From Eunapius fragilis (taxonomy: Eukaryota > Porifera > Demospongiae > Spongillida > Spongillidae), in the NCBI GenBank assembly GCA_963681505.1, contig OY811984.1, positions 2,660,272-2,724,271 of the forward strand: 64,000 nt of DNA. The letters run 5' to 3'. The notes beneath the pieces are model-generated. The model did not search any database and was not told the DNA's origin. It saw only the letters and a list, made by a program, of their open reading frames with translations. Numbering within the stretch: the stretch's first letter is position 1; each line of letters begins with the position of its first letter. This document shows, in pieces, positions 14,031 through 25,539 of the stretch. The translations under genes and the position numbers were made by a program.

Positions 14031-14599
14031 GCACCTGTCAATGGTAACTGCGACCCCCTCCGGCACATGTGGGAGATTAGTGGGGGATTTGACAGGCTAA
14101 TCACATTATTGTGGTACGCATTTGACCGTACATGGGGATTTGACCTCGACTGTGGAAAAAGAATTTTAATCGTAAACCAACGTGCTTGTGACCTCCCCCA
14201 TCGGCGTGTTTTGCAGCTCAACACTTGTGACGACCTTGATAGAACACATAGTTTGGTTTCACGGTAGGTACGCAACACCATACCTAGCCTGTGCCGTAAA
14301 TTTGAACGGAACAAGAACATGTGCTTTAAATAGAATACCAAAATACTAGTACAATTATAACTACAACACTTAAAGCGGCACAATATAAGGGGTATACCTA
14401 CAAAGGCTAACACGCGTTTGTTTTGAATAGCAGGAACGAAACCGTAGGTCATAAAAGTATCAAACATGTAACGGGACTTGGTCGAGGAGGGTCATTTGAC
14501 CAGAACTTTATTAGTCCCCAACAGTGGGGCATTTGATTTAATAAATGTCAAATGTACGTCCCAGAGGGGGGGGGAGTCGCAGTTACCATTGACAGGTGC
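14031..14599. mobile_element. Non-autonomous DNA transposon with GCACCTGTCAATGG ends
   Basis: Terminal inverted repeats of about 27 bp, GCACCTGTCAATGGTAACTG and beyond, are nearly identical. The 569-bp interior repeats ATTTGAC or its complement at least six times, mostly near the ends, after short G runs. There is no coding capacity and no clear target duplication. The repeated motif may be a transposase binding site, as in hAT elements (inference). Confidence 0.82.
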
Positions 14600-15440
14600 A
14601 TTAGCGTTGCTACTTCTGAACGCAGCACATTTGTATGAACATTGTGTATGTATGGTGCATTCATGTAACATGTGGTCACATGTCATGATTATTCCATGTT
14701 CACAGCTCAATTACAAATACCATATGCACTACAAACTGCTTTTAGTAAAACTACTCATGATGAACAGATCTCTTATTCTGGAAAATTTACCTTCTACTCT
14801 ATGACAATTAATGTACATTGCGATGATTATAGTTAGTCTGGTACTGTACTGTGCATGATTGTGGTTAATGTGGCAGTAATGTATGCCGGTGATCTCAGAT
14901 GAATAATGTGCATGGCAGCCTCATCCAGACAGCATGTCAAGCATCGTATTTTAACTTCCTAAGTACATGTATTTTAATATACGTGGGCTAGCGATAAACT
15001 TAAAAGGCGTGGACTGTTTCTTGTACCCAGACCCTAATACATCACAGCTGCAGCAGATCTTATGGAGTGTTGCGATGGTAGATTATCCACAGCTGTGGCG
15101 TATTTAGGGACTGGATACGACACTTGTGTGTTGTTAAAAATCAGACCTATGCATTTAAGGTCAAGTTTATAGTACTGTCCTTGAACAAAAATACGCTTAA
15201 AAATATATCTCTATGATAGGGGCGTACTATAAAGGGATGATTTTGGAATTATGCATCACCGACTTAAGTGTGTGTGTGTGCAAGGGTCCAAATGATGCTG
15301 TAGAATGTTAATACCATTAAATTTACTCTCTTCGATTTGCCGTTTTAAAAACTTAATTTCAATTTCGCAATGTAATCCAGCTATAAATGTATTCCAGCGC
15401 TAGGGATGGAATAAAACAATTGAGCCATGCTATACGGACG
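14600..15440. other. Intergenic, nothing recognised
   Basis: AT-rich sequence with short unsupported open frames and no repeats that I could relate to others in the window. Confidence 0.45.
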
Positions 15441-18400
15441 CTATTGTCTAGTTAAGAATACAACCTTTTTTTACCTATTTTTGAGTGCCAGCATTAAGAA
15501 TAGAGGCTACTATTATTTTATTGCACTAATATTGCAGACACCGTCGTCATACTCCGTACTAGCACCAGCTTCGATATCAATCAATTGAAACCTTTACTGG
15601 CTGCAGCTCCGCAACTACAGGTACACGTGACAAGTAGCTACTTACATACACAGCGCTAAAACATGTTGCAAAAAATGTCGTGTTCAAATCTTATTTATGT
15701 CATTATCACATCCCTCAGACTCCTCTGAAAGCTTGAGTATTCTAAAACAGAACTGTCTGCCTTCTTTCCCAGGTAAACCATGAGGGCCCCACCAAACTCT
15801 ATTGCTGTCTTGTCTCTATGCATCTTATTTTTCATGGTTATCTGAATCTTAAACAAAGGATCTACCCTAGGCAATGTGGTACTACAGTCCCTGGCAAATT
15901 TCACCTCCTTCATCCAGGCTTGCTTCACCTTGGGGTCAATCTCTGAGTTGTCCCGGTATTCCTGAACTTCTTCTGTATTAGTGAAGGGACTCCCTAGGAT
16001 TTTCAGCTGTTCCAATAAAGTCAGCCTTTTTCTCTCCTGATTCAGAGCTATCTCTCTTTTCATAGCTGCATCTTTTGAATCTGTATCTTGTTCCATTGCT
16101 CATCCAGCTCCCTCTTAGCCTCCACCTGGACTTTGTAGGAGTGGAACGAAGTATCTTTATGTGCCTCCCTGAGCTGCTGAGTCTCTGAAGGATGATAGAT
16201 CTACTCGCAGCATCAAGAGTCTGGAGCTTTTGCAGGCGGTAGTCTGTTTTACCCATTAACCTCTCCATATCCATATTATTATTTGGGGGTATCATCCACA
16301 TTACTGGCCTGTTCCTCCACAGGGAACTCAGGGGGGAGCTCTTGGTCCAACCCATAGTCTCGCCTCTGCTTAGCAAGGGTTTGACCAGTTGAGGTAACAT
16401 GTGGCTTATGAACCAAAGTACATCCTCATGTTTCTGAGCCACTTTCATAACTGACTGTAACACAGACATGCCATAGCTGTTCATGACTTTCAGGGGCCTC
16501 CGAAACACCAGGAAAAAAAGGTTTGGAGAATATCAGGAATTCTGAATGTGCCTACTGGCTATGATATTCTTATAAAACACTTTCAGCTCTGAATGTGTGG
16601 CACCCTACAGGTGTGATTCTCCTGGCATAGAATGGTTCTATAAGGCGCACCCCTTGAGCAGCGAAGGCACAGTAGACCACCTTTAGGTGGGGCAGATTCA
16701 TAGTTCTCTGACTAAACAGGCTGGCTTATTAGAAATGTGTGGATTGTCACTCACCCGATGCTCATAGTTATTCACTTGCACAGCAAAGTGGTGGTCCTTG
16801 TATGAAAATAGAGTCAAGTCCTGTTCTCTCTGTTCCAGGTAGTTGGTATAGAGACATAGAGACCAAAATAGTTCCAGGACTTGTGCTTGTACACTGGAGC
16901 CACGAGTTTGAGCATCATATCCAGAGCCTTCCCAGCGAGAGATTTGTTCTTGCTGTCCAGCTCAATGCTCACCATGAATCCAGAAAGAATAGTCTCCAGT
17001 TTCTTATTCAGCTCGATCTCCATTACTAGCTTGTTCATTGTATTTGAAAGTCCAAGCAGAGTGTGAGTGCCACAGAAGATCTGACCTACCGGTTTTTCAA
17101 GGTTGTACATTTTAGCAAGGACCATGTTCCACAGAGTCTGTAAGAGGGTGTCCACATGAGAAAGTGTTGTGTTTCTCGTTAGAAAATACTCGGGATCTCC
17201 AAAGAATATAATATTACGGGGAATCACAGCATCACAGCGATACAGAGCACAACAAAATGCACACACAATTGCAGAAGTAGCCCAGAAGAAGTACAAAAGG
17301 AATTAATCACACACACAGTGTACACTTCAATAGCCAATAGAAAGTTCTAGAACATGCATGCCCATCACATGTATAATTAACACCTAGAGCAAGCCAGATC
17401 ATGCCAAAGCATGCTCCTTAACACCAAACTCCAAGTCTTGATCTCAAAGGCCATGTTCACTTTTTAATATCCAGGCTGATCTTCGTATTTCCTGGACCAT
17501 AGTCTCCTCCAGTTGGCAAACATGGATTAAATGGTTTGGGGTTTACTATTAGTGGTGGCTTAGGTTCTGAAATATAGAGGATTTTTGAGATGGCATCGGT
17601 ATTGAACTTCTAAGAGCACTTCTTGATCAGACAAAGTGTCTGAGTAAGTTTTTTCATGTGAGGAATTGGAATCACTGGGATCATCTGTAGGAGTATCCCC
17701 TGGATCATCGTCTTCATGAGTGCCATGCCTCGGCTTCAGTTGTTCTAAATGTCATCTCCATGTGACTCTTTTAGGAAATACATGAACATTGAATGAACGA
17801 GAGCTGAAAACCTTTGTGACAACAGCAGGGACCCATCTTGGTTCCTTCTCTCTCCTTGAACCACAGTATAGGGCATAATAGGGAGATCCTACCTTGAATG
17901 TCTGGGTCACCTTTTCAACATGCTGGTGTCTCACACAACTGGGCTTGGTAGCACTCTTAGCTTTTTTTCATTGGGTTAAGTGGGCTTGTGAAGGCAGCAG
18001 AATATCGATCTTGCTTATCTGACACCCATTCAGGATTTTACTGAATATCCTTCTGCAAGAGGTGTCCTTCGATATTGCATGAGGAATTGTAGTGCTGCCT
18101 TGAGTGGGAGTGATGACTTGTTGAGAGCCTGCTTGAAAGTTTGCACCATGCACTCAGCTGCTCCATTAGTGGCTGGATGGAATGGCGCCCCAGTAAGATG
18201 CACAATGCTAGCACCAAGTCAGAAATTCTTGGGATAGAAAAGGTGTAGAATTGTCCATTCCTACAGTGTGAGGGTATCCGAAGTGTGCAAAGTCTAGTAT
18301 ATCAGTAGCTTTGCTTGAGGTAGATATCGTGGTATGAATACAAGGGTATTTGGAGTCGGCATGTACCGTAACTAACCAATTGCTGCCCAAGAAATATATG

Positions 18401-21400
18401 TGGAGTCTGCTCCATGGCTTTTCAGGTAGCATCCAGGATGGTTATACCAAGCTTGGCTAGTTTATTCTGATGCTCCCCACATGTGCTGCATCACTAGCAT
18501 TGTTCCATGATGTCCTTGCCAATTTCTGGCCGCTATTTGGGCTGCTTCATTCTTTGGATGCCAAAATGTCCCAAATGAAGTGGTTGCAGTACTTGAGGCA
18601 TCAGGGTGGAAGGAATGACTACCCTTGATCCATTTAGGAGACAACCATGGAGTACAGGGAGTGACATGGAAGTGACATGAAAATCTTTTTGAAGTTTTCC
18701 GTAGAATAGTCCTTTGTTTTTATCTGTGGGATTCTCTCAGGCCTTCCTTCTCTAGTACAGCACATCACATTTGAAATCACTGGGTCATTTGCTGACTCCC
18801 TTACTAGAACATCAGGGTCTGTGGGATTGAGTTGTTGACTTATTGTCCGAATAGCACAGAGGTATTTTTGACAAATCAGTCTCTGGTAATGTTCAAAACA
18901 CTCAGCAATCTTGCTTCTCAATGTCCCCTCCAAAAGATGTCAATGTACTCACCATTGACAAGATTGCTACGTTCAACCAGTTCGACCCTACTAGTTTCAT
19001 TGTTCGGGAGCACTTCAAGTTCTGGTCAAATATGCTTCAGAAGCTGGGAGAGACGGTCCAAGAAATCGCAGGTAGAATTGGACATGTGCAATTTCGCTTC
19101 TATCCAGGATCCGCTTGACAAAAAGCATTGTGCACACGTTTTATTTGTTCTGTCTACAATGAAGCTGTTTTAAAAGCATTATTCAAGGTCAAGGACAGTG
19201 ACTTAACTTTCGCCAAGGCTATAACAGTTGCAATGGAGACTGAGGACACTTCCAAGGTTGCCAAGGAAACAGTTTATGGAAACAAATCAGGCTCCGTACA
19301 CAAAGTTTTACATTTCAAGAAGCAGGCAGATGAACACTGTTGAATTCGAAGTTCAAGAACAAGGATCAGAAAAGGAGTTTGCCCGAGGTGTGGAAATACT
19401 GAACTCTTTTCTAAGGACTGTCCTCACATAAAAAGCACCTGCCATTTCTGCCAGAAGATGGGGACACCTTCAGTCAGTATGCCTAAAGAAGAAAAAGGAC
19501 GATGGGGGGTCTGTCAAGATCATCTCTAAGTATGCACTGAGAACAGTCAAAATCATCAACTCCATTCCAAAACTGAAACTGTCTGTATGGGTTAGTGGAC
19601 AGCAATTCACATTCGAATGACACTGGGGCTGGTAATAACTTCTGCTCTAAGGATATTTGGAAGAAACTTTGGAGAACCTCCACTCACAAAAGTCTCCAGT
19701 CGCTATCAAGTGGCTCCCAGTACTTGGCACTTTCAGAGTTTCAGCTTCACTTCTAAAGAACCAGAAACTGGTCACATTAGCTTTCACTGTCACTGACATT
19801 CCAAAGCTCAATCTCCTTGGACTGGGTGCTATTGTTAAGCTTGGGGTTAACGTTTCTGCTTTACTAGGGTGTCTTTGATTCCAGACAAAGAAAACGATTC
19901 AGAATATCACCAAACCAGACAAGGAGTTGCAGCAAGCTTGCCGTAAGCTGTGTGGTGAATTCACTGAACTTTTCAAACCTGAGCTGGGGTGCTTGAAGGA
20001 TTTTCAATTGGAGATCAAATTCAAGGTAGAGTCCAAACCCACCTTCTGTAAATCACGTCCAGTACCTTTTACTATTCTAGATGACTTAAATCAAGCTTAT
20101 GATGCTGGCATTGCTAAGGGTGTCTGGAAGACAACCTAATTCAATGCATATGGAACTCCAGTGGTCCAGATTTGTAAAAAGGCTCTACCAGGTCACCCTA
20201 ATGGCAAGATAAGAGTTTGTGGAGATTATTCAGTGGCTATCAATTCTGAGTTGGAAACTCACTGTTATCCAATTCCACTTCCTGAAGACTTGATGCGAAA
20301 ATTCAGCAGTGGATATGGTTCTCTAAAATAGATCTAGCGGATGCCTACAACCAGGTAATGCTTGGTCCAGAAAGCCTTTGCTCCAACTTCGACTTCTATT
20401 TGGCATTAGCTCTGCCCCAGGCTATTTCCAAGGAATCATGGATCTGTTAACAGGAAACCTCAAAGGAATAGCCACCTACTTTGATGACATCCTGTTGAGT
20501 GGTGTGAATGCTTCAGGGCACCTGGAGAACCTCTGTGCCCTTCTCCAATGCCTACAGGACAAGTCTTCAATGCTGCCTGGAAAAGTGTCGAATTATCCAT
20601 TGAGTACTTGGGTCATTCTCTCAAAAGGGGATTGCAAAGAGATAGAAGAATGATGCTCTAATACAGATGCCTCCTCCTACAAATGTCATCAGTTTTCATT
20701 CTTTTCTTGGTTCAGTATCGTTGTATAGCAATTTCTTTCCAATCTAGCTACAGTGATAGCACCATTGCATCAGCTCACCTTGAAGGACACCAAGTGGAAA
20801 TGGGATTCTATAGAAGTTCTTCTTCAACTCCATTAGAGGGCTGAAGAAGAACTTATGTGCAGATACCATGCTGGCTCATTTTGAATCTTCCGTTCCAATT
20901 GCAATCTCTTGTGATGCATCAGAGGTTGGCATTGGATCAGTCCTTTTTCACCGCTATCCAGATAGCAGTGAATGCCCGATTGCAAACATCTCTAAGATGC
21001 TTACGGAAACTCAACACAGATATAGCCAAATTCAGAAAGAAGCACTAGCCATTATATTTGCAGTAAAGAAGTTCCACCAATTTCTGTATGGTTGCAGCTT
21101 CATTTTAGTGACAGACCATAAGCCTCTTGTCGCTTTTTTTTGGTCCACACAGAGCAACTCCTGTGTTAGCTGGTAATGGATAGGCTCGATGGGCACTGAT
21201 ACTGAACCATTATCAAAATAGCATTGAATATCGGAAGACATCAGAACATGGGAATGCAGGTGCCCTCAGCCGCCGTCCAGCAGAAGAAGATACCAGTTTT
21301 GATGGGGATGTGTTGCAGTAAATTGTATCATGAAAATACTTACTAATTCCTTGGCAACTCCCTGACAGCGCTTTTGGTGCTCACATTATGCTTTCTGCCA

Positions 21401-21795
21401 AGTGTAAGGTTTCTCATCCTTCCAATTACACTCTTTTGGTTGGCAACTTTGTGGGTGGCTGGAAATGTGCACATGGAGGAAAAGGGTTGTCGCAGTTCAC
21501 ATTTTCATCACCAGGCACATGTACAATCTCTCCCTGCAGCCTTCTGCTCCTTCTTAGCCCACTTCCCCCCAGCAACCTCTTGTGACATGTTTCAGCCCTT
21601 TGCATGGAATTAGCTACTCATCGCGTGTACATGTAGTTGTGGAACTGCAGCCAGTAGAGGTTTCGATTGTTTGATATCAAAGCCGGCACTGATACGGAAA
21701 ACGACAATGGTGTCAGCAATATTAGTGCAATGAAACAATAGTAGCCTCTATTCTTAATGCTGGCACTCATATTATTAGCTAGACAATAGCGGCCG
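15441..21795. mobile_element. Ty3/gypsy fossil, head-to-head, with inverted end repeats
   Basis: Two repeats of about 215 bp (15441-15665 and 21580-21795, about 85% alike by eye) bound the block in opposite orientation and are probably LTR copies. Inside, a plus-strand part (about 18918-21330) has gag, protease, RT (FDDILLSG) and RNase H similarity. A minus-strand part (18917 down to 17750) has integrase similarity. The two parts meet head to head near 18918. It is broken in many places, likely more than ten, and clearly old. Two elements fused head to head or one rearranged element would both fit. Confidence 0.72.
15695..17296 (-). pseudogene. Unrecognised minus-strand frames inside the gypsy fossil
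   Basis: These frames have protein-like composition: a hydrophobic start (CAFCCALYRCDAV), a Lys/Glu-rich helix (MKREIALNQERKRLTLLEQL) and an end reading TAIEFGGALMVYLGKKAD. They lie between the integrase-like part and the left end repeat, so they could be an extra 3' gene of the element or unrelated sequence caught in it. I know similar anonymous predicted proteins only vaguely and assign no function. Confidence 0.4.
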
Positions 21796-21810
21796 GTGTA
21801 GTAGGATAGC

Positions 21811-21955
21811 CTGTCCCCCCGTAAAAATTGTCTGCCTGGACAACGTATCCTAGGACGCGGAGTCCCCCGGACTCCGCGTCCTAGGATACGTTGTCCCGCG
21901 GCGGACAATTAGTCCTAGAAATACTAGTCCGCCTTAGGACTAGCAGTCCCCTCAC
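21811..21955. repeat. Palindrome with perfect 28-bp arms
   Basis: The arms at 21838-21865 and 21869-21896 are exact inverted copies with a 3-base CCC loop; they contain CAACGTATCCTAGGACGCGG. Imperfect pairing extends outward (AATTGTC..GGACAA) to about 21826 and 21910, and several GGACTAGT/AGTCC motifs follow. It is far more GC-rich than its surroundings. It sits immediately outside the right repeat of the gypsy fossil. Confidence 0.9.
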
Positions 21956-22175
21956 TGGTGTTTGAGAACTTAGTGCGTACAAGCATCCTGTTTGTGACTA
22001 TAACGTGCTGGGGGCATCTCGACCAAAGGAGCTCGACGGTGCTTGGGCCTCAACTATTTTGGCCAAGTCTCTAAATTACTTTCCTCTTGTTTAGCCATTT
22101 TTGGTGGTATACACTTCAGTCCATTATATATAACAAATACAACAGAGCATGCAAATATCATACAGACCATATATG

Positions 22176-23060
22176 TTATACATGTAAGTCACTTCGATTC
22201 TTGCATCTACCACAATGCCATATGCATTCTTTGGATCTCCATGCCTTCCTAGGGACCAATCCTGCACACTGCCTGTGAAACCACTCCTTGCATTTTGTAC
22301 ATTGAATCATTCTTCCCTCTTCTGGCATTCGACAGCTACAAACACTGAAATTGTCTCCTTTGAAATGACTGGATTTATCAACTGTTTGGAAATACACGGG
22401 AAGAGAGTAATATGGCCTCTTTCCAGACAAGTCACTAGGTGTTTTGTTAACGTTTGTTCACAGTACTGTATAGAGCAGAGATTCTGACCACAGCATAGGC
22501 TTGTAGCATAAGCTATAGCATAAAGGCCACAGTCAGAGGTATTTGCCTGTTTATCAGCATCAATAAACCTGACATCTATGCTACTGTTCATTGTGCACAG
22601 CAAAGCACAGATTTGTTCTTTGGTTGAAGTGGACAGTGATGTGTAGAGACTGTCATAGACATTGATAATTGCAGTAGATTCTTGCAGCCCAACTGTAGAG
22701 TGTCAACCAATGGTTTTCCCCATTGTGCACTATTTGAATGAATTCTCACTGCATGTCATCATACTGTAAGTGGTACCCAGTGTGGTTTTCTGTAATCCTG
22801 CCATACCATACTGATCCTTTAGTAGACTCTGCGCTGCATTGATCACATTATCATCAAGCCATCCTCTATCAGACAAAATTGTCCTTCGCAACTCATAGTC
22901 AAGCTCAAGTCCAGCAATAGCAAGCCAAATTTCTGGTTTACTGTTGATATAGTCTTCATATTCTGATAAATTTTCTTCTTCAGTTGCACTAACCATGTCA
23001 GCACACCTTATCCTGCAAGAGGCAACTTGATTGTCACTGTGATTATGATAGCTTTGTTCA
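22176..23060 (-). pseudogene. Ulp1-type (C48) protease with C-terminal PHD finger, decayed
   Basis: In coding order: a lead segment ending GWLDDNVINAAQSLLK, typical of transposon-borne Ulp1 proteases; the catalytic His in IVHNGENHWLTL; the Asp in NVYDSLY; the Cys in SDCGLYAIAYA; then a PHD finger (CSCRMPEEGRMIQC, CKEWFHRQC, WHCGRC). Two single-base frame changes separate His from Asp and Ulp1 from PHD. An upstream intron or break lies near 23060 (a CAG acceptor follows TTTCTTTTC). Ulp1 enzymes cut SUMO or ubiquitin-like tags. Ulp1-PHD fusions are common as passengers of DNA transposons in cnidarians and sponges (recalled). The nearest neighbour is a piggyBac-like remnant on the same strand. 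Confidence 0.8.
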
Positions 23061-23539
23061 GTGGTGGATGACTGTCCTGAAAAGAAACAAAACCAGTTCA
23101 ACCAGTTCTTTATTGGCATGTGCATGTTAAACAGCCCGCTTACTTGTTGAAAGACAACAGCTGACACCTTTCTCACCCCACAGCTTTCTTGTGTCATAGA
23201 CCCACTGGCATAGTGAATCTATATCAGATGAGAACATCAGTAAATATTCCTTACCCATAAGGGTTACATGTTTCATGGACGAGATGTTACATGACTGTAG
23301 CCAATATGTCAGAAGCTCAATTTCTTTAACAACCCACATGCCCTGATACACCAGTGCCCACAAAGCCATCATACAATGCATCATTAGGGTCCTGAATTTT
23401 TAATTACGTGTACATTTTTATTGCACGCGTGTACTTTGATGCTCCTTTTTGGAAATATGTGCCAGATCCCTTTTCGCTGCCTCGACCCCATATGTCACAA
23501 AATTGCACATAGTTAGCATTGTTGATAGTAGTATAGTAG

Positions 23540-24262
23540 TGTTTATATGAGTAGTTGCTCATGGTACAGTCGGAAATAATCACTTCCATCATTTTCACCG
23601 GTGTGGCACAAGTGAATGCAACATATTTCGCAGTACCAGACAGTTTCTCTCTTGATGTGTTTAGATGCACAGAACTTACACCTGCTGACACCTTTCTTAC
23701 TGTCTGTTCGCTTTTTCATGGCATAGTATTGCATTGGTTGGATGCCACACACTACAGGGACATCAACAATAGTTCTCTCTGGCAGTTTGCAGCTGCAATA
23801 GTTGCCTATAAATTCCTTGGCCTTTGCAAGTCTGAAATCACGGAGTGATGCGTAGTGCCCACCTTGCAGCCGATGTAGAATAAAGGCATTGGTACATGCA
23901 ACTTCCAGATCAAACCAAAAAATGTACTTATAGTATTTTCAGCTCTTCATTCTGATTGAGTAGTATTGCCGCAGCTGGTCGTTCATGTCGACACTTCCCA
24001 TTTTTTTCTGAATATGATATATAACTGCTTGAGGACATCGTAATTCACCCTTCGTTCCATTCTTCATGGTTTATTTGATGGTACCTACAGCATCTGGTTG
24101 GACATTTGTTGATAGTATGTTTACTACCTGGTTGTCCAACCATGCTGTGGCAACCAGTTTGCCTTTTTGCCTCACAGCAGAATCCCCTCTAAATATAGAG
24201 CAGGTGCTGAATTTCAATACATGTATCACTAACCTGGCTAGCAGCCCCAAACTTGCCTGAGT
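23540..24262 (-). pseudogene. piggyBac-like transposase, C-terminal half
   Basis: The minus strand reads NGTKGELRCPQAVIYH, then MGSVDMNDQLRQYYSIRM, the block around the last catalytic Asp of the DDE_Tnp_1_7 fold (GVDLSDQ in relatives). The C-terminal cysteine-rich finger follows (CKFCASKHIKRET, WYCEICCIHLC, YFRLYH). At least two stops interrupt the frame and the N-terminal half is not present next to it. The finger normally binds the element ends. It is a dead DNA transposon. Confidence 0.82.
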
Positions 24263-24314
24263 TTTTTTACTGAGTTTCGATCCTATTTTTAGGTCGCTAG
24301 GTAAACCTTTAGTG

Positions 24315-24622
24315 CTTCAGAGCAATTTTGGGGTATTAATATCCTCCAAAAAATATTCCTTTTCTTACTGAGCCATCTAAACAGGTTAAACACGTGGGTA
24401 GGGGGACACTTTCCTTCTCTGACAACTCATTGCTAACTTTCACGCAAGGTTGCTCCATTGAGCAGCTACTTTAACAACATGCTGCTCACCAGAGTGACCT
24501 TGCATGAAAGTTAGCAATTGAGTGGTCAGAGAAGCAAAGTGTCCCTACCCACGTCACGTGTTTAACCTGTTTAGATGGCTAAGTAAGAAAACGAATATTA
24601 ATACCCGAAAATTGCTCTGAAG
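24315..24622. mobile_element. Foldback MITE with CTTCAGAGCAATTTT ends
   Basis: A 308-bp hairpin. The arms share CTTCAGAGCAATTTT, GGGTATTAATAT, CCATCTAAACAGGTTAAACA and GCTAACTTTCA. The loop is about 30 bp around 24470. No target duplication is evident and there is no coding capacity. Confidence 0.88.
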
Positions 24623-25539
24623 TTGCATCTACGGGTAGATGATTTTAACCGATTTCATCTATGCGTAGATGGTCCATTGATTTAACCTTATAAGGTCATT
24701 GTGCCAAACACCACATCTGAGATGCTTTATGAATTGAGTTGTGTATAAATTAAGAAAATATACATTGTATAAAAAGTGGTGGATAGAAACATATAAAATT
24801 GTATTTTGTGCTTATAAATTAGATACCTTTTCAGTTAAGTAACATTAATTTTTTTGTTTATGTTTGGCCACATTTGCAAAAAAAAATTACCCTATGCATA
24901 ATAAGCTATTTAAAAACTAACCATTTTGATTTAATTTCTTTTCAGTGTCTTTTAATTCTCTGTCTGGCTGATTTTTCGTTTCCCTTGTTCCGTATTTAAA
25001 CATTCTTACCTTGTGTTAAATAGATTTAGACTGAATCTCTTCTCTTGCCTGATGTAATGGTTTAACATCTTCTTAATGGCAACATGGAAAATGTATTCCA
25101 GAATATTGTGCATAATATCTTATGCAAGTCCAATAATAACATGAAAGTATTTTAACTCATTCAGAATAGACTTGAAATTTAATCCATAAGTTGTTACAAA
25201 AATTCATGCAAATCTGGATTTTGTAGATTCGCGCACTGGGCATCATAGTTGGTTATAATCAGTGATGCTGCGGCAAGCTTTATTCAAAACTGTCACATTT
25301 CTGGCTTGCCGTATTAAAACAAAATGGTCACGTTCACAGTCACAGCAAGACCGTCTATTGTTTATGCGGTCACAAAGACAGCTAGCCTTCATCTGCCAAA
25401 TTGTAATATGGCTAGATGGCCATGGGTTCAATATAAGAACTTGTTAGTTTTTAACTCGCACAAAATTATATGAGTGACTTTTCAAACATTTTGCTATAAA
25501 TATGTGGAAACAAACGTGTACAACATCAAATCCAATTAT
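24623..25539. other. AT-rich intergenic stretch
   Basis: Strongly AT-rich with no domain-bearing frame. Its right end runs into the C-terminal remnant of the hAT gene below. Confidence 0.45.

Noticed and set aside
15441-21795. DIRS-type or Polinton-type element suggested by inverted ends
   Set aside because: No tyrosine recombinase, protein-primed polymerase or capsid-like frame was recognised; RT, RNase H and integrase blocks are of gypsy type.
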